A DNA stretch of 64,000 nucleotides from assembly GCA_947561395.2 (NCBI GenBank), contig OX387190.1:17230858-17294857 (forward strand). Direction: 5' to 3'. The notes under the pieces were generated by a model. It was not told where the DNA came from and made no database searches. It saw only the letters and a list, made by a program, of their open reading frames with translations. Below, piece after piece: positions 43,351 to 52,960 of this stretch. The stretch is from Buxus sempervirens. Taxonomy: Eukaryota > Streptophyta > Magnoliopsida > Buxales > Buxaceae. Positions within the stretch are counted from its first letter, which is position 1, and the number at the start of each line of letters is the position of its first letter. A program made the translations under genes and the position numbers.

Positions 43351-45705
43351 GTTTGGACGACTGGCTCTGTCCGGATGTGGGATTCTGCGAAATTTGGTAA
43401 GTAGCACGTCTTCCTTTGTTTGATCGATCGATATGGTCTTTCTAATTATTTCTGGTTGTCAATCGATTGTTGTTGATTAATTTCTGTTGGTTTGATCTTT
43501 TACTGGTGGTTTCGATGGATTCTGTCTTGGTCTATTGCTGTTGGGGTTACGATAGATTACTGTTGGTTTTAGCTTATTTGATTTTGATTGCTATTGGTTT
43601 CTGTCTGTCGATTGATTAGCATGTTGCTGTAAATTATGGGTTGTTTGCAAAAGGTGTTGGGTCCTTTGCCTTGAGAGACCACACCAGTTGCTACGCATCT
43701 GGGGTTTCCTTGGTTAAGAAACCAGTCGATGAAATTCTGATCTGGCATGAGAGTTCAATTTAGGTTCTGATTTGGGATTTGTAAGGTTTTACACTTGAAG
43801 TTTTCAAATTTATAAAGAATATCTATTCAATTGGTTCTTTTGAGGCATATGAGCAGAATGGGACGAGTATTCAATATTCTTATGAAGGAAAAAAAAATAA
43901 AAATAAAAATCTTTTAGCATGAAAATTTGATGCTTTGTTCGGTGGAATTTATTGTTATTAGGTTCTTTAGGCATTGTTAGATTACTCCATTTAAGAGAAA
44001 AAAAAAACCTTTGGAATTTCTGGAGATATAAATCCATCATCTACATTTTATTGGTTGGTTTACATGGAACATTTCTTCTTTTAGTTGGAAATATATTTGG
44101 TGTGAATATTGAGAAGCATTTCCTTGAAGTTACTCTCAATTGGTTACCCAAGGGTGATTTTGTTTCCAACTATAAAAGGGCATTGAAGAAGAGAACAAGA
44201 AGAATTTAAAATCAAGATCAAAGTAGTGCTTTTTGAAGTTTCACCTTGGTGGCACTCTTGGAGTTATTGCTTATTTCCATATGCCAAGTATTTGTGTAGG
44301 AAAATCTTTTGAGGTTGATCCCATTGAGATTTAGTATAGAAACAATTTGAAACTAACTCATAGCAGTCCTCTATCAGGCTGTCTTAAAATTATGAAGATT
44401 TCGGTGGATTGCGAGGACTGGAAATCTTGGTGTAAAAATTCAATTTTGTAGTCTAAAATTTAGTTTATGATGTTTTTAGTTGAAAATGAGTGATGGTAGG
44501 TGATTTGGACCTCAAATTAGGAAGTTAAAAATCACCAAAGTGAAGCCATCAGCGAGTTGGGCTTTCGCGGCTGTTTAAAACCACCTGTAGTAAAACAGTC
44601 GTAACTCCCTGTAGGAAACTTCGAATTATGAACCGTTTGTTGCGTTGGAAACTAGACTCGTAGAGCGTTCCAACAATATATGGCATGCATCCTAATTGTA
44701 AAACCCCAGAAATGTTTAGAAATTGGAATTGAGATTTAAAAAAGAAAAAAAGAAAAAGAGAAATCATTTGGTTGAATTAGTTCATTTAGTTTAGTGGGTT
44801 AAAAAGGGTTTGTTTAGTTTAGTGGTTCAAGGGGAGTTGGTTCAAATTAATGAACCGGCTCATTGGTTCCATGGGTAAAAAAACGAAAAAAGGGCAATTG
44901 ACGAATTAGGCATTTGGGGTTTTTGTTGCTTGGTTCGTTAGGGTTAGGAGAAGAAACGAGAGAAGACGAAATCGTAGGGGAAGAAATCGAGCAAAGGAAG
45001 GAAGGAGACGAGTGGAGGAGAGGAAGAAAAGAGAGGAAGCAATCGTTCTCTTGGTCGTTCGTTGGAAGAGAGGAAGAAAACGAGTGGAGGAAGAGAAGAG
45101 AGGAAAAAAAATCGTGGAGAGAAGAAGAGAAAACGAGAAGGAGAAGAAGGAAAAGAGAAAAGGAAGAGGAAAATAGAGAGAGTGTGCATGGATTGAGCGA
45201 AAATTAGTAAGTAGTATAGTTTATTCGCTTAAATCAATTTTCGTGGTTTTTTTTTCCGATATCTGTTTGCTCATTCGACCACTGTTGAGTTTCGATGGAA
45301 TCCTGTTTTGATCAACTTCCATTTGATTACTGTTTAGTTATGGCTATTTTTGTTTCTGTTTCTGTCGATATCTGTTGGGATTCTATTTCTGTCGACTTCT
45401 GTTGGGATTCTATTTCTGTCGACTTTTGTTGGGTTTCTGTTTCGTTGGATTTCTGTTTTGATCTAAGCATGTATTAGATTAAAGTGGTTGTTAGACTGGA
45501 ACCTTTGCTTCCATACTTGGCAGCCTGAGGGTTCTTGGTTATTCTAATTATAAAAAGCACAAAATCAGGAATGGAAGATATTGGGTTTATCTCATGATTC
45601 ATGAGCATGTTTATGAGCTAAAGAGCCAAGAAGTATAGTTTAATTCCTCAATAACAATTATTGACCACTCATTTAATGTTTAAGAGAAAAACAGCTTAGT
45701 AGAAT

Positions 45706-46008
45706 ACTTGTAAATCTTCATTGCTTCTAGTGCAACTGCACAAGCTACCGGATGAGCAGAAAAAGTAAATCCATGGGAAAACACACCTGATAATACAAGA
45801 TTAGGAAAACACACCTGATAATACAAGATTAGTAGAAATACTCAAAAACAATAAATTTTAAGTAAAGAAACAAATAATGTTTAAGGATCTTGAGTTAATT
45901 GAGAAGTACTTTAAACATACCAAGTTTAGCAGCATAAGAGAATATCACATCTACAAATTCAGGGCTTATCAGAACTGTAGCAATTGGCATGTATGCAGAA
46001 GCAAGTTC
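45706..46008 (-). pseudogene. Captured fragment of GABA transaminase gene (two exons with intron)
   Basis: On the minus strand, exon 46008-45921 encodes AYMPIATVLISPEFVDVIFS, ending in AAKLG across the junction. After a GT-AG intron (45920-45787), exon 45786-about 45706 encodes [20 protein letters not shown] then MKIYK. These match the conserved region of class III aminotransferases of the plant gamma-aminobutyrate transaminase type (cf. [27 protein letters not shown]). The frame is open and the phase-1 junction is correct. Introns show that it was captured from genomic DNA or unspliced RNA. The 3' splice region is tandemly duplicated (two 31-bp copies at about 45777-45832). It is only a fragment, so no enzyme is made. 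Confidence 0.88.
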
Positions 46009-46311
46009 CTACAAACAGAAAAGTGAGCCTTTTAATCTTGAATCTAATATTTAGATTTTGCAGTCAAGTGAGCTAAGGCCTTGATTTAAGGAAAAATGCT
46101 TCACACCAGCACATGCTAGCCAAGTATAATCCTAGTTCCTAAACTACTACTCCATGGAATAAGATATGTATATCTAATTGTAAAATAATCGGCATGCATG
46201 TTTTGGAAATACTTGTCATTAAAGCCAACTTGGCATATTTTCTTCCTTTTTATTCGGTAGAAGAACAATGAACCGCCCATCCACCACCTTTCACTTTTCT
46301 TTTTTTCAATG

Positions 46312-46430
46312 CTATGATTTATTGTTATTAGTTTTCATTGGGAGCTTGGATTCTTGTAAACATAATACACTTTTATCATCCCTCAGACCAAAAGCCATAA
46401 AAGAAACCTTAATTGAGTCTCTTTTCCCTT
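46312..46430 (-). pseudogene. Possible LINE endonuclease N-terminal scrap
   Basis: The minus-strand reading contains KRDSIK followed by SVLCLQESKL. This resembles the first motif (VCLQETKL) of LINE-type apurinic endonucleases. Only about 30 residues fit and nothing else of a LINE was seen. It could be coincidence. Confidence 0.3.
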
Positions 46431-46652
46431 TTAAAACTGTTATTTTCCCTATTAATATTTTCCTTTCAACTAAGATTCTGGAATTATGGAATGAACAACC
46501 TTGGTGTATTTTATTATTGAATTTAAACAGAAAACAAATCAATGAGAACTCAATTTGTTGTAAACTCAGAAGTTAATGCCTTGAGGATTGAGGTCCTATG
46601 CAGTGTAAGAAATCCTATGGCTTGGGTCTTTGGAATGTGAATTTCTATTGTG

Positions 46653-46994
46653 ATGGGATGAGGTAACATAGGCCAGTGTGGCTCCCTCATCAGGTATTGT
46701 GTTGGGATGAGGTAACACAGACCCAGTGTGGCTCCCTCATCGGGTATTGCGTGTGTAATTATAATCTTGTCCAGCATGTGATACACGGTTCTGGGGGGTT
46801 GAGGACGGCAATTCACCCTAGCTCATGAAGGGCCGGGGGTTGTGAACTTGCATCCTCCTCAGAATGTGCCACAGCAACCCGTAAAGTCAACTAGATGGTC
46901 TCATTGAGATCACTAACTCGATGGTCTAATAGAGATCACTAACTCGATGGTCTAATAGAGATCACTAACTCGATGGTCTGAAGAGATCACTAAC
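46653..46994 (+). repeat. Two short tandem arrays in solo LTR
   Basis: 46653-46747 holds two units of about 49 bp with GATGAGGTAACA ... GTGTGGCTCCCTCATC. 46893-46994 holds four units of 27-28 bp (GATGGTCTAATAGAGATCAC). Confidence 0.85.
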
Positions 46995-49257
46995 TTGCTA
47001 TGGTTGGACTGGGTTGTACTTGCCAGCTCATGCATGTCTCATGCTTGAGTGCTCCGCTTTGGAAGAGCGATCCTAGCTAGATCTTTCCATTGTAAGTCGT
47101 GAGGTGGTGAATTGGACAAGTGAATTAAATCTTTGTTATTACATGAGACTTTACTGAAATCGTGGTTTGGATTAATTTGATTTTATCTGTTTTATGATTC
47201 CACAGAATTCGAAGTAATGTCATTGCATGATATTGATATAGATTTAGCATGAGTTGCCAAAGTTTGATTGTATATTACATTATCATGCTATTTTACTATT
47301 GAAACTGCATAAAATGTTCTTATCATGCATTATGCTGCTTACTAAGATGTTAGTCTCAAGCGTGTTTTGTTTTTACCAGTTTTGTTTTCAGATAAATCTG
47401 CAGAGCAACCACAAACTGAGGTAGGCAGAACTAACGAGCTGGATGACGACTACAACCCGGAGGATTATTATTATCCTAGATAGGGTTGGGCAGTGTTTTT
47501 GTATAGTCGTCTATTTTTGGATTGTGTATAAATTGTAAATGAGAAAGAGAGAAAAGAAGTGAAAACCTTAGTAAACTTTACTTTAAATTTGTAGATGTTG
47601 GATGGCTTAGTATTTTTTTGAATGATGTATATTATCTATATATTTTGTGTTTATCAGGTATTGGTTTGAGGGCTTAGCCCATTCTTATAAATACAGACGT
47701 TATATAGCCGTTTTTTTGAAAATTTTTGGATTAAAATATAACTGTTTGGTTAGTTTTTAAAACTTAGAATGAGTTCTGGGACCTCACCTGATGTCAAGGA
47801 ACCGGCATATACCTTTAATGAACATGTCTGGGTCTGGGGCGTCACACTAATTCCTTATAGATTTGATCAGGTTTAGTATTGAATTAACTAATTAAAACTA
47901 GACCTGCAGAGTAAACCGTGATTACAAATCAACGTAGATATTTTGTATTGGTTTTCTCCAAACCTGAAATTGGTTTACTTCTAACTTGTGTTCAAGAAGG
48001 GGTTGATAGAATTAATCTTTACCTTTCTTCATTAATGATTTGATTTGATAAAATGGTTGGAGTTATGTGGTCGAAAAATCAAAGCCGAGGTTTCTTGTTA
48101 GTTGAGAAAAGCAATGGGCCTATAGCATCCTGGAAGGCAGAATGGCCTAGGGATTTAATGGTAAGTGAACAGCGAGGTTCACTTGGTTTTAGTTATATCT
48201 GGGCGGGTGATTTTTATGGGTATTGTGTTGTGTATTATGTTGGGGTGAGGTAACACAGGCTCGGTGTGGCTCCCTCATCATGTGTTGGGATGAGGTAACA
48301 TAGGCCCAGCGTGGCTCCCTCATTAGGTGTTGTGTTGGGATGAGGTAACACAGGCCCGGCGTGGCTCCCTCATCATGTGTTGTGTTGGGATGAGGTACAT
48401 AGACCTGGTGTGGTTCCCTCATCAAGTTTGACATGAAATTGGTACTGAAGTGGTTTTGTATTGAAGATATTCTTTGGAATCGTGGTACGAGGCATTGGTT
48501 CAAGTTACCGATGCACAAGGTTTGTTTTACGATACAATCCTACTAGGATACTTGAACAGTTTTTTATAGTAGATTGTTTCTTAGCATGATGGATTGGGAT
48601 TTGAATGTTGATAATTGTTATGATTTTATGGATATTGTGCTTCGGATTACTCTGATTTTATCGGCTCTTTATTTATGGATTGGAATGGTTTAATTTTTAT
48701 TAAGATAAAATGTTCAACTTATTATCTTTATTTTGACAGAGTTTGACCGTTTGGTGTTGAGCATGCTATCTAATTATTTATAAACTGCATAAATTGTTTT
48801 ATATCATGCATGTGCTACTTACTGGGACATTAGTCTCACCCGTGTTTTGGATTTATCGGTTTTGTTTTAGATTCTGCTGGTGAGCCGCATACTGGGGTGG
48901 AGTATCAAGGGGGATCTGGAGTATAGGCAGAAGGATCACTATTCCGGCTAGTGATAGAAAATACAACCTTTTTTTTATAATTGTATATTCATTTTGGAAA
49001 CTGTGTATATTGTATATAGTGAGAGAGAGTTGAGAGATAGAAAATCTTTGATAGCGTACTCTTGTGGAAAGGTTAGTGTGTGATATGCATGAGATTTATA
49101 AACTGTGTTTATCAGGTGATTATGTGTGATTGGGGGCTTAGCCCATTCTTGTATTTGCAGGCATTATATAGCAGTTTTTCTAAAAAAATTTTAGGATTAG
49201 ATTATAATTGCCTTGGTTAATTTCTTAAGTTATCGCATCACGATTTGGGATGCTACA

Positions 49258-49556
49258 AATGGCCCCTTTTGTAATTTTCATTTTCCCACTTTTGTATCAT
49301 AGGATTTGAACCAAGATTCGAAGCTCTTCGGTGTGCTGGACAGCAGTGACTCTTAAACCCTTTAGAAGCCAAATAGAGTTAAGAGGTAGTGTACCTACAT
49401 GGGGGATAAAGAACTTCAAACTTAAAAAACAAAAAAAAACCAACAAAAAAAAATGAAAAAGTGAAAAGATAAAAGAAGTCAAAAGTCAATGGAAAAACAA
49501 GTGGAAAAGAACACTATTGAAACACTTTTGCATCAACGCTGAAACAAGTCGGTGAG
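49258..49556 (-). other. Flank between outermost element and Tat solo LTR
   Basis: Non-coding sequence with an A-rich stretch (49420-49450). It is contiguous with 52746 onward once the solo LTR (TSD gtgag) is removed. It is probably the 3' untranslated remnant of the minus-strand Tat element, but no terminal LTR of that element was found. Confidence 0.5.
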
Positions 49557-49683
49557 TGTAAGCACCTCATTTTTGCGCTCCAACAAAAAAACCAAAAATA
49601 CAAACCCTGGAAAGAAAGTCAAACCCTAAGGGGTGAAAAGTTGACTTTTTGATCAAGTGAAAATTGGCCACCTCGCTTTATGC

Positions 49684-50124
49684 CATTGGATAGAGAATCT
49701 CGACACGGTTCCAACGCAACTGAGTTTGCAGGAATCGGGGTCCGGATGAAGGTTCTGCGGGCGGTCAAACTTAAGCAGAGCCAAAAGTTGACTTTCTGCT
49801 AAAATCCGATCCAGAGGCCTACCCCTATGTCATTGGATAGAGAATCTCGACACGGTTCCAACGCAACTGAGTTTGCAGGAATCGGGGTCCGGATGAAGGA
49901 TCTGCGGGCGGTCAAACTTAAGCAGAGCCAAAAGTTGACTTTCTGCTAAAATCCGATCCGGAGGCCTACCCCTAGGTCAATGGATAGAGAATCTCGACAC
50001 GGTTCCAACGCAACTGAGTTTGCAGGAATCGGGGTCCGGATGAAGGTTCTGCGGGCGGTCAAACCTGAGCAGAGCCAAAAGTTGACTTTCTGCTAAAATC
50101 CGATCCAGAGGCCTACCCCTAGGT
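49684..50124 (+). repeat. Three tandem 147-bp units plus a diverged fourth
   Basis: Units start at 49684, 49831 and 49978 and a diverged one at 50125, each exactly 147 bp apart. The unit contains TGGATAGAGAATCTCGACAC, ACTGAGTTTGCAGGAATCGG and AAAAGTTGACTTTCTGC. The LTR at 58248 has about two units (58373, 58522) and the one at 62999 about three (63123, 63271, 63419). Confidence 0.92.
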
Positions 50125-50414
50125 CATGGGATGGAGGGCTCCAATACGATTCTAATGAAACTAAGTTTGCCCAGATCGGAGTCCGGATGAAGAAAATATG
50201 AGCTGATGAAGTTTCCGAGCAGCAAAACCGGTAATCTGCGCACGTGGCAAAAAGCTGCACACGTGGCGAGTTGCGCAGGAAAATATCTCGGGGATCAAAT
50301 CCGTAAATATCCGAACATTCGAAATATCCCAGGGACTAAATCTGTAAAAATCCGAGAATATCGGATTAAACCAAAAATCGCCAGGGACTAAATCCGAAAT
50401 TTTTAGATTTTTAC

Positions 50415-50514
50415 GTCCGGCGAGCGGCGGCATTAAATGATTTTCATCATTATGCCGCTCGCGCGGACGTGGCGAGCGGCATGCGCTCACCTTGAGCTGG
50501 GCGCCAAGGTGAGC
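50415..50514 (+). promoter_or_regulatory. GC-rich dyads upstream of LTR TATA
   Basis: A long imperfect inverted repeat (50415-50468) brings GTCCGGCGAGCGG against CCGCTCGCGCGGAC. CCGCTCGC/GCGAGCGG (50455-50479) and GCTCACCTT/AAGGTGAGC (50485-50514) follow. The cluster ends 21 bp before the TATA at 50535. Confidence 0.75.
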
Positions 50515-51314
50515 GGCACCCCTTTTTTCTGGCCTATATAAGGCCGCGCGAAGTTCACACAGGGATTTGGGATTTCTTGTTCTCAGGTTGGGGATTTTTT
50601 CAGGGAAGGTTTTTTATTCTGGTTGGCTCTTGGTTTTCAAAAGCTTCCCTTCCTGTGGCCTGACTTCCCTCCCTAGATCCCCAAGCACTCGACCGTGCCT
50701 TCTTACCCCGTCTTTTCTCCTTCTTCTTCATCCTTCTACCAAAAACCCGAAGGAGAACTCGCTGTGGGTGTGGAGAGTAACTGCTCCGGCAACCATTTGT
50801 GCTTCAAGGAGATGCTTCCCCCCCTCTAGGGTCTCGAAACATACAAGGTAATTTTCTCTCTTGTATTTTTTACACAGCATATCTAAGATTAGATTCATTT
50901 GGCCATGTTTAGAAAGATAAGTTTCTCCCGGACCAGATCTGGTCTTTTGCCTGCTTCGGATTCATTTTGCCTGCTTGCTTCTGTTATTGGTTTCATTTTA
51001 AAGGAGTATGTTCCTGCGAAGATCTAATGTATCCCGATAAACACACCCCCCCCCCCCCCCCCCCCGTTCCCTTCTTCCTTATTCGGGTTCTGTTAATTCA
51101 TGGTGTTGTTAGTGTCTGTTTCCGGATTTTATTATGTTCTGTTAGTGTTTTGTTCGGATTTGTAGGTTTGCAAAGAGGTTTGATCCTCACAACTTAGGTT
51201 AGATTAATTTCCAGGTATGTTAGAGGTCTGCTGGGGTTCTAAGGATCCCCAGAAACCAGTTACAGAGCTTAAAACCAGTCGGAAATGGAGTTTGGAGAGA
51301 AAAAAACAGGGAGT

Positions 51315-51545
51315 CAGGGTCTGCGCTGAGCTCACGCTCACCTCGCGCTGAGCTCGCGCTCACCTAGCTTGGGTCCGCTCACCTCGCGCTCACCTCGTGC
51401 TCACCTAAAATTGGATGCGCTCACCTCGCGCTCACCTCGTGCTCACCTAAAATTGGATGTGCTCACCTCGCGCCCACCTCGTGCTCACCTAAAATTGGAT
51501 GCGCTCACCTCGTGCTCACCTCGCGCTCACCTCGATTTTTGGGTG
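51315..51545 (+). repeat. GCTCACCTCGC tandem array
   Basis: An 11-bp word (GCGCTCACCTC) is repeated in blocks, with a higher-order unit of about 48 bp marked by AAAATTGGATG at 51410, 51458 and 51502. It lies 0.8-1.0 kb after the TATA and uses the same word as the upstream dyad. Confidence 0.88.
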
Positions 51546-52673
51546 CGCCCACTTCACCTTTACCTTAAAAAATCCCGAAAATGCCCTTTACCCTGAAAAA
51601 TCCCGAAAATACCCTTTGTCTTGAAAAATCCCGAAAATGCCCTTTGCCTTGATAAATCCCTCCCCTTGGACCCAGCACAATGAGCCAGTTTTTTCTCTGA
51701 CAGAGTGTCTATCTTGTGTTTTTTTCTGTGATTATTGCTAAATGTGAATGATATTTCCAAACCAAACCGGATAAACCAAAAGGGTTTCTGGGTCACCCGG
51801 AAACCCGACATGGGACTTGGACTCCCGGTCCAACTTGACTTCCAGTGGGCCTTCCAACGGGGCCCACCAAGCCCAATAAACACCAAAGCATGCCATTAAA
51901 ATAACTTAAGTAAAATGAACAATTTGAACCGGGCGGGCCAGACCCAATGCGGCCCACCCGAGCCTTGTTATGCGAAATTGATGCATGAATTGCGTGGTTT
52001 GGCCGAGACCAAGGGCAAGGGCCTACCGGGTCCGCCAAAGCCCACCAACCGAACCAAGGAAGGGTACAAACCCTAACTTCCGGTAACTTGGGCTTACAAG
52101 CCCAGATTTGGACTGCGGGCCCCAAGCCCAGTGTCCAAATCACTTTGGCAAAATTAAAAAGATAAATCCAATAAAAAATACTTGGATACCATGTGGGCCC
52201 ACCTTAGGGGCCCACAAACCGGTCCGACCCACTTGTGCATGAAAAACACTTAATCTTCAAATCTGAACTTAAAGTAAAATCAATTGAACTAACCAAAGCC
52301 CAAAGGACCTCTCAGGCTAGACTGAGGTCCACAAGGGTACACGGGCTTGACTAAGCCCACCAAAGATATCGTGGGCCTTCCAAACGGGGCCCACCCAACC
52401 AGACTCAGATCACCTAAGTAATCAAGATAAAAGCAACTAAAGGGACCCACACCACTCAGGTGGTCCCGCCAGACTTAACCAAATTGCATATCGGATTAGG
52501 AATCAGGTGAGACCAATGTAAGCTGACTCAAACCAGGGAACCCACGGGACCCGTCATCCGACGGGGTGGACCGGGGTGTCTACGGACTTCCCCGAACCAC
52601 AACCGAGAACAGACTTAGAATCTCAAGCCGCAGACCAAAAAGCCCTAATAGGCAAAATTAGGCACCCAGGTGT

Positions 52674-52706
52674 CCGCCTGCACCCCATCAGGCGGTGGCG
52701 ACTCCG
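52674..52706 (+). promoter_or_regulatory. U5 hairpin abutting TGGCGACTCCG
   Basis: CCGCCTG (52674-52680) and CAGGCGG (52689-52695) enclose an 8-nt loop, and TGGCGACTCCG begins at 52696. It lies 34 bp before the LTR end. The same structure is at 61444-61476 in the sister LTR. Confidence 0.8.
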
Positions 52707-52960
52707 AATTACCCCGTGCCGCGTTTCCCACGCGCGCACAGTGAGTCTAAGTCCAACCCATCTTTTTCGATTCAAACTAAAAAAAGGGAACAACTCCAAA
52801 TGCCCAATGGCAAGGAAAATCCCCTGAACTTGGAAGTGAGCCAAAGCAACACGGAGCTTGCACCGGCGCTTCCGCATCTTTGAAAAAATTAGAGGACCTG
52901 ACTTATCAGTTATGTCGACATAAATGAAAAGTGCAAAAATAGGGTTCTTTTTATTCTTTG

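Larger units (their letters stand above)
44697..47846 (+). mobile_element. Solo LTR, 3.15 kb, carrying a captured gene fragment
   Basis: The TSD is ctaat (44692-44696 and 47847-47851). It begins TGTAAAACCCC and ends GGGGCGTCACA. It is related to the LTR it interrupts, sharing the GA block, GTAAGTAG motif (45207), GATGAGG array and GTGTTTTG region in the same order. A segment of about 0.8-1 kb in the middle (about 45480-46560) has no counterpart there. It contains part of a GABA-transaminase gene in antisense. Confidence 0.94.
1..49257 (+). mobile_element. Outermost non-autonomous LTR retrotransposon, left end outside window
   Basis: Positions 1-1719 match 44392-44696 joined to 47852-49257, so these are the right part of a 5' LTR and a whole 3' LTR of one + strand element. 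A primer-binding-like site follows the first copy and a polypurine tract precedes the second. Once later insertions are removed, the interior is only about 2 kb (1720-2179, 6334-6788, 40850-41784, 42523-42709) and has no gag or pol homology. A stretch at about 42670-42690 resembles the non-coding remnant usually seen at the end of gypsy polyproteins. The LTR is about 3.39 kb, longer than the interior, so the element must have depended on a partner or is internally deleted. It is the oldest layer, because every other insertion left of 49257 lies within it. Confidence 0.85.
42710..49257 (+). repeat. 3' LTR of outermost element, split by a solo LTR
   Basis: The two parts, 42710-44696 and 47852-49257, total about 3393 bp. 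It begins TGTAACACTCCGG and ends GGGATGCTACA. It contains a GA-rich block (about 43030-43350), a GTAAGTAG motif (43397), the 50-bp array (48237-48425) and a short dyad before GTGTTTTG (48825-48850). There are no genes. Confidence 0.93.
49557..52740 (+). mobile_element. Solo LTR of Tat-type element, 3.2 kb
   Basis: The TSD is gtgag (49552-49556 and 52741-52745). It starts TGTAAGCACCTC and ends CACGCGCGCACA. The TATA (TATATAAG) is at 50535-50542. It contains 147-bp tandem units, dyads before the TATA, a GCTCACC array after it, a 20-C run (51046-51065) and the U5 hairpin (52674-52706). It is of the same family as the LTRs at 58248 and 62999. Confidence 0.94.

Noticed and set aside
42904..43404. 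166-codon Lys/Glu/Arg-rich ORF and the opposite Ser/Phe-rich ORF
   Set aside because: Low-complexity GA-rich LTR sequence. The same occurs at 44914-45207 and 26952-27167.
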